Assembly (NCBI GenBank): GCA_963835705.1
Contig: CAWIGR010000018.1
Coordinates: forward strand, 38,359 to 102,358
Direction of reading: 5' to 3'
DNA length: 64,000 nt
DNA from: JACVRW01 sp963835705
GTDB lineage: Bacteria; Actinomycetota; Thermoleophilia; Solirubrobacterales; Thermoleophilaceae
A program made the position numbers and the translations under genes. Shown piece after piece: positions 62,356 to 64,000 of the stretch. A model generated the notes under the pieces. It did no database searches. It had not been told where the DNA came from and worked only from the letters and a program-made list of their open reading frames with translations. The number at the start of each line of letters is the position of its first letter. Positions within the stretch are counted from its first letter, which is position 1.

Positions 62356-63836
62356 GTGATCAGCCCCGAACAGCTCGCCCAGGCGCTCGAACGCATCCAC
62401 CCGCGTGACCGCGAGCTGCTGGCGCTGTCGCTGCGGCGGCGCGTGCCCGACGAGGCGCTGGCGCGCCTGTACCAGTGCGAGTCGACCGACGTGGCGCGCC
62501 GCCGCGCAAGGGCGATCGAGCGGGTTGCCGACGAGATGGAGCTGCAGCGGGGCGAGGACCTCGGCGCGGTCCTGAAGGCACTGCTCGAGCCGGACACCTG
62601 GAGCGCGGTGTCGACCCCCGTCGGCGAGGAGTTCGCGGTGGAGCCGGACGGCGCCCGCCTGACCCCCGTGCCGCCGCCGGACGACGCGGAGATAACGGCG
62701 CGCGGGCCGATGCTGGCGCCCGTGCCGGTGCCGGCCGGGAGCCGGAGGTCGCGGAGGAGGAAGAGGCCGAGGCCGCGGCCGACGAGGGCGCGACGGAGGC
62801 GCCTCCCCCGGGGCAGGTCCGGCGGGGGCCGCGGCCGCGCCGGGCCCCCCGGAGGCGCCCGCTCCGGCGGAGCCCGCTTCAGCGACCGCTGCTGCGCCCC
62901 CCGCGAACGAGTCCGTTCGGCGCCCGCCGCCGAGCCCGCTCCGGACGGAGCCGCCCTCCACCACCCCGTCCTCGAGATGCTCGCCGCCCGCGAGCGCGAG
63001 GTCCCGGATCCACCCCGCAGGGCCGTTCCGCTCGCCCTCTTCGGCGTCGGCATCGCGTCGCTCGTCGGGGCGGCGGGGGTGGTCGGCGCCACCCAGTTCG
63101 GCGAGACCGAGCGCATCATCCACGCCCATGGGCGGCGGCGACGGCGGAGGACGACACCCGCCACTTCCTCCCCGCCGAGGGCGGACCCCTCGCCACGCCG
63201 TTCCCGACCGAGCCCCGCACGATCTCCTGCTACTCGACCGCCTTACCTCCCCCAAGCCGACGGTCCTCTATCGCGAGCCGGGCGGCAAGAAAGCGCATCC
63301 GCCTCACCGCTAAGCACCGAGTGGGGCTCGCCGCGGGTGCTCGGGGTCGTCGAGCCAGCGCGGCGGCTGGCTCGGCGTGCAGGCGGGCCGAGCTCCGCAA
63401 CGGCGAGGTCGCCTGGGTCCGCCGCAGGGACGCGCGCGTCGACTGCGTCCAACTGGTCGCTCCACGCCGACCTCTCGAAGCGTGATGCTCTTTCGTCCGC
63501 CGCGACGGCTCTGCACCGTCCGCAAGATGCGCGTCGCGATCGGCCGCCCCTGCGAACCCCACGCCCAAGGGCCGCTTCACCGTCACCGACAAGCTCCGTC
63601 GTGACCGATCCCGACTCCCCCTACGGCTGCTGCGTGCTGGCCCTCTCCGGGCACCAGACCAACCTCCCCTGCGTACTGGCCCGGGGGCGACCGCCTGGCG
63701 GTGCACGCCACGAGTGAGGAGTCGACCATCGGGGATCCCGTGAGTCTGGGCTGCCTGCGCACCGTGTTTGATCCGCGCGCGCTGGCTGATCGAGACCGTG
63801 CCGCTCGGGTCGCCCGTGTTCATCCGCGCCTATTGA
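62356..63836 (+). CDS. Multidomain L,D-transpeptidase with N-terminal helix-turn-helix-like domain, multiple apparent frameshifts
   Basis: About 490 residues. Residues 1-85 (MISPEQLAQALERIHPRDRE, LYQCESTDVARRRARAIERV) look like sigma region 4 or a related helix-turn-helix. A Pro/Ala/acid-rich linker is followed by a membrane helix (PLALFGVGIASLVGAAGVVG), then an external part ending in a YkuD domain: PKGRFTVTDKLRVTDPDSPY, RLAVHATSEESTIGDPVSLG then CLR (catalytic His and Cys). The final frame ends ETVPLGSPVFIRAY at 63836. It would cross-link or edit peptidoglycan. One locus is assumed; the pieces could be two genes. Confidence 0.7.
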
Positions 63837-63873
63837 CCTCACGTGTCGCGCGGCCTGCGAGCGTTCACTCCAC

Positions 63874-64000
63874 GTGAAGCTTCCGCCCTTCCAGGCCCTG
63901 CTCGACGAGCACCGCGTGGGACGTCTACCGCTTACTGCGTGGTCATCCTGCTGGCTGCTCCGAGGCGGACGACTGCTTCCAGGAGACCTGGATCGCCGCG
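63874..64000 (+). CDS. RNA polymerase sigma factor, 5' part (runs off window end)
   Basis: From a GTG at 63874. Frames join as VKLPPFQALLDEHRV, VYRLL, and EADDCFQETWIAA at the end; the last is the sigma region 2.1-2.2 text (DDCFQETWIAA) of ECF factors. At least two frame breaks in 126 bases. Too short for subgroup assignment. Confidence 0.7.
   Translation, partial: MKLPPFQALLDEHRVGRLPLTAWSSCWLLRGGRLLPGDLDRR

Overview
The window is very GC-rich, uses GTG and TTG starts freely and packs genes with 1-8 nt overlaps. It carries a ThyX-fold protein, Tat-exported sulfatase-fold proteins, a full nuoA-N operon and several protein types typical of Actinomycetota. My best guess is a Thermoleophilia/Solirubrobacterales-like actinobacterium. 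That placement is inference; no rRNA gene is present. No mobile element, CRISPR array, rRNA or riboswitch was recognised, and no stretch over about 300 bases is clearly empty.

Layout. 0-5.9 kb: end of a redoxin gene, a three-gene minus operon (APH-like kinase plus two HAD hydrolases), a secreted cupredoxin, an RpiB-like isomerase, an Fpg/Nei glycosylase, a cupin and a secreted endonuclease/exonuclease/phosphatase-fold protein. 5.97-13.87 kb: eight minus-strand genes, nearly all overlapping by 4-8 nt (dehydrogenase, pterin-synthase paralogue, glycosyltransferase, methyltransferase, UPF0104 membrane protein, RibD-type reductase, CDP-alcohol phosphatidyltransferase fused to an LtaS-like transferase, second methyltransferase). 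This looks like one biosynthetic unit of unknown product and is the best candidate for an undescribed system. 13.9-18.6 kb: ECF sigma/anti-sigma pair, a second UPF0104 protein, a CBS protein and small unknowns. 18.65-27.4 kb: rpe, a diverged double-length ThyX-like protein, PhoD-type phosphatase, proline catabolism (ProDH then P5CDH), a PHP-APS kinase fusion and a cupin. 27.4-35.5 kb: MFS exporter, three Tat-exported sulfatase-fold proteins without the usual Cys/Ser nucleophile, and an acyl-CoA ligase. 35.66-50.15 kb: all 14 complex I genes, nuoA to nuoN, on the minus strand. 50.2-56.3 kb: a probable nickel/cobalt locus (NiCoT-like permease, Fur-type regulator, NicO/RcnA-like permease, TPR protein, DUF4331 protein). 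56.4-64 kb: RsbW-like kinase, a divergent cupredoxin/cytochrome c pair, serS, an ABC exporter, an FAD oxidoreductase, tRNA-Ser(TGA), a multidomain L,D-transpeptidase and the start of another sigma factor gene.

Sequence quality. Before 50 kb there are about nine isolated one-base frame breaks in otherwise well-conserved genes. After about 50.7 kb almost every gene is broken several times, yet each is recognisable when frames are joined. This pattern fits uncorrected indel errors in the assembly better than decay. Genes are therefore given as whole loci with approximate break points; ends of the broken loci are less certain.
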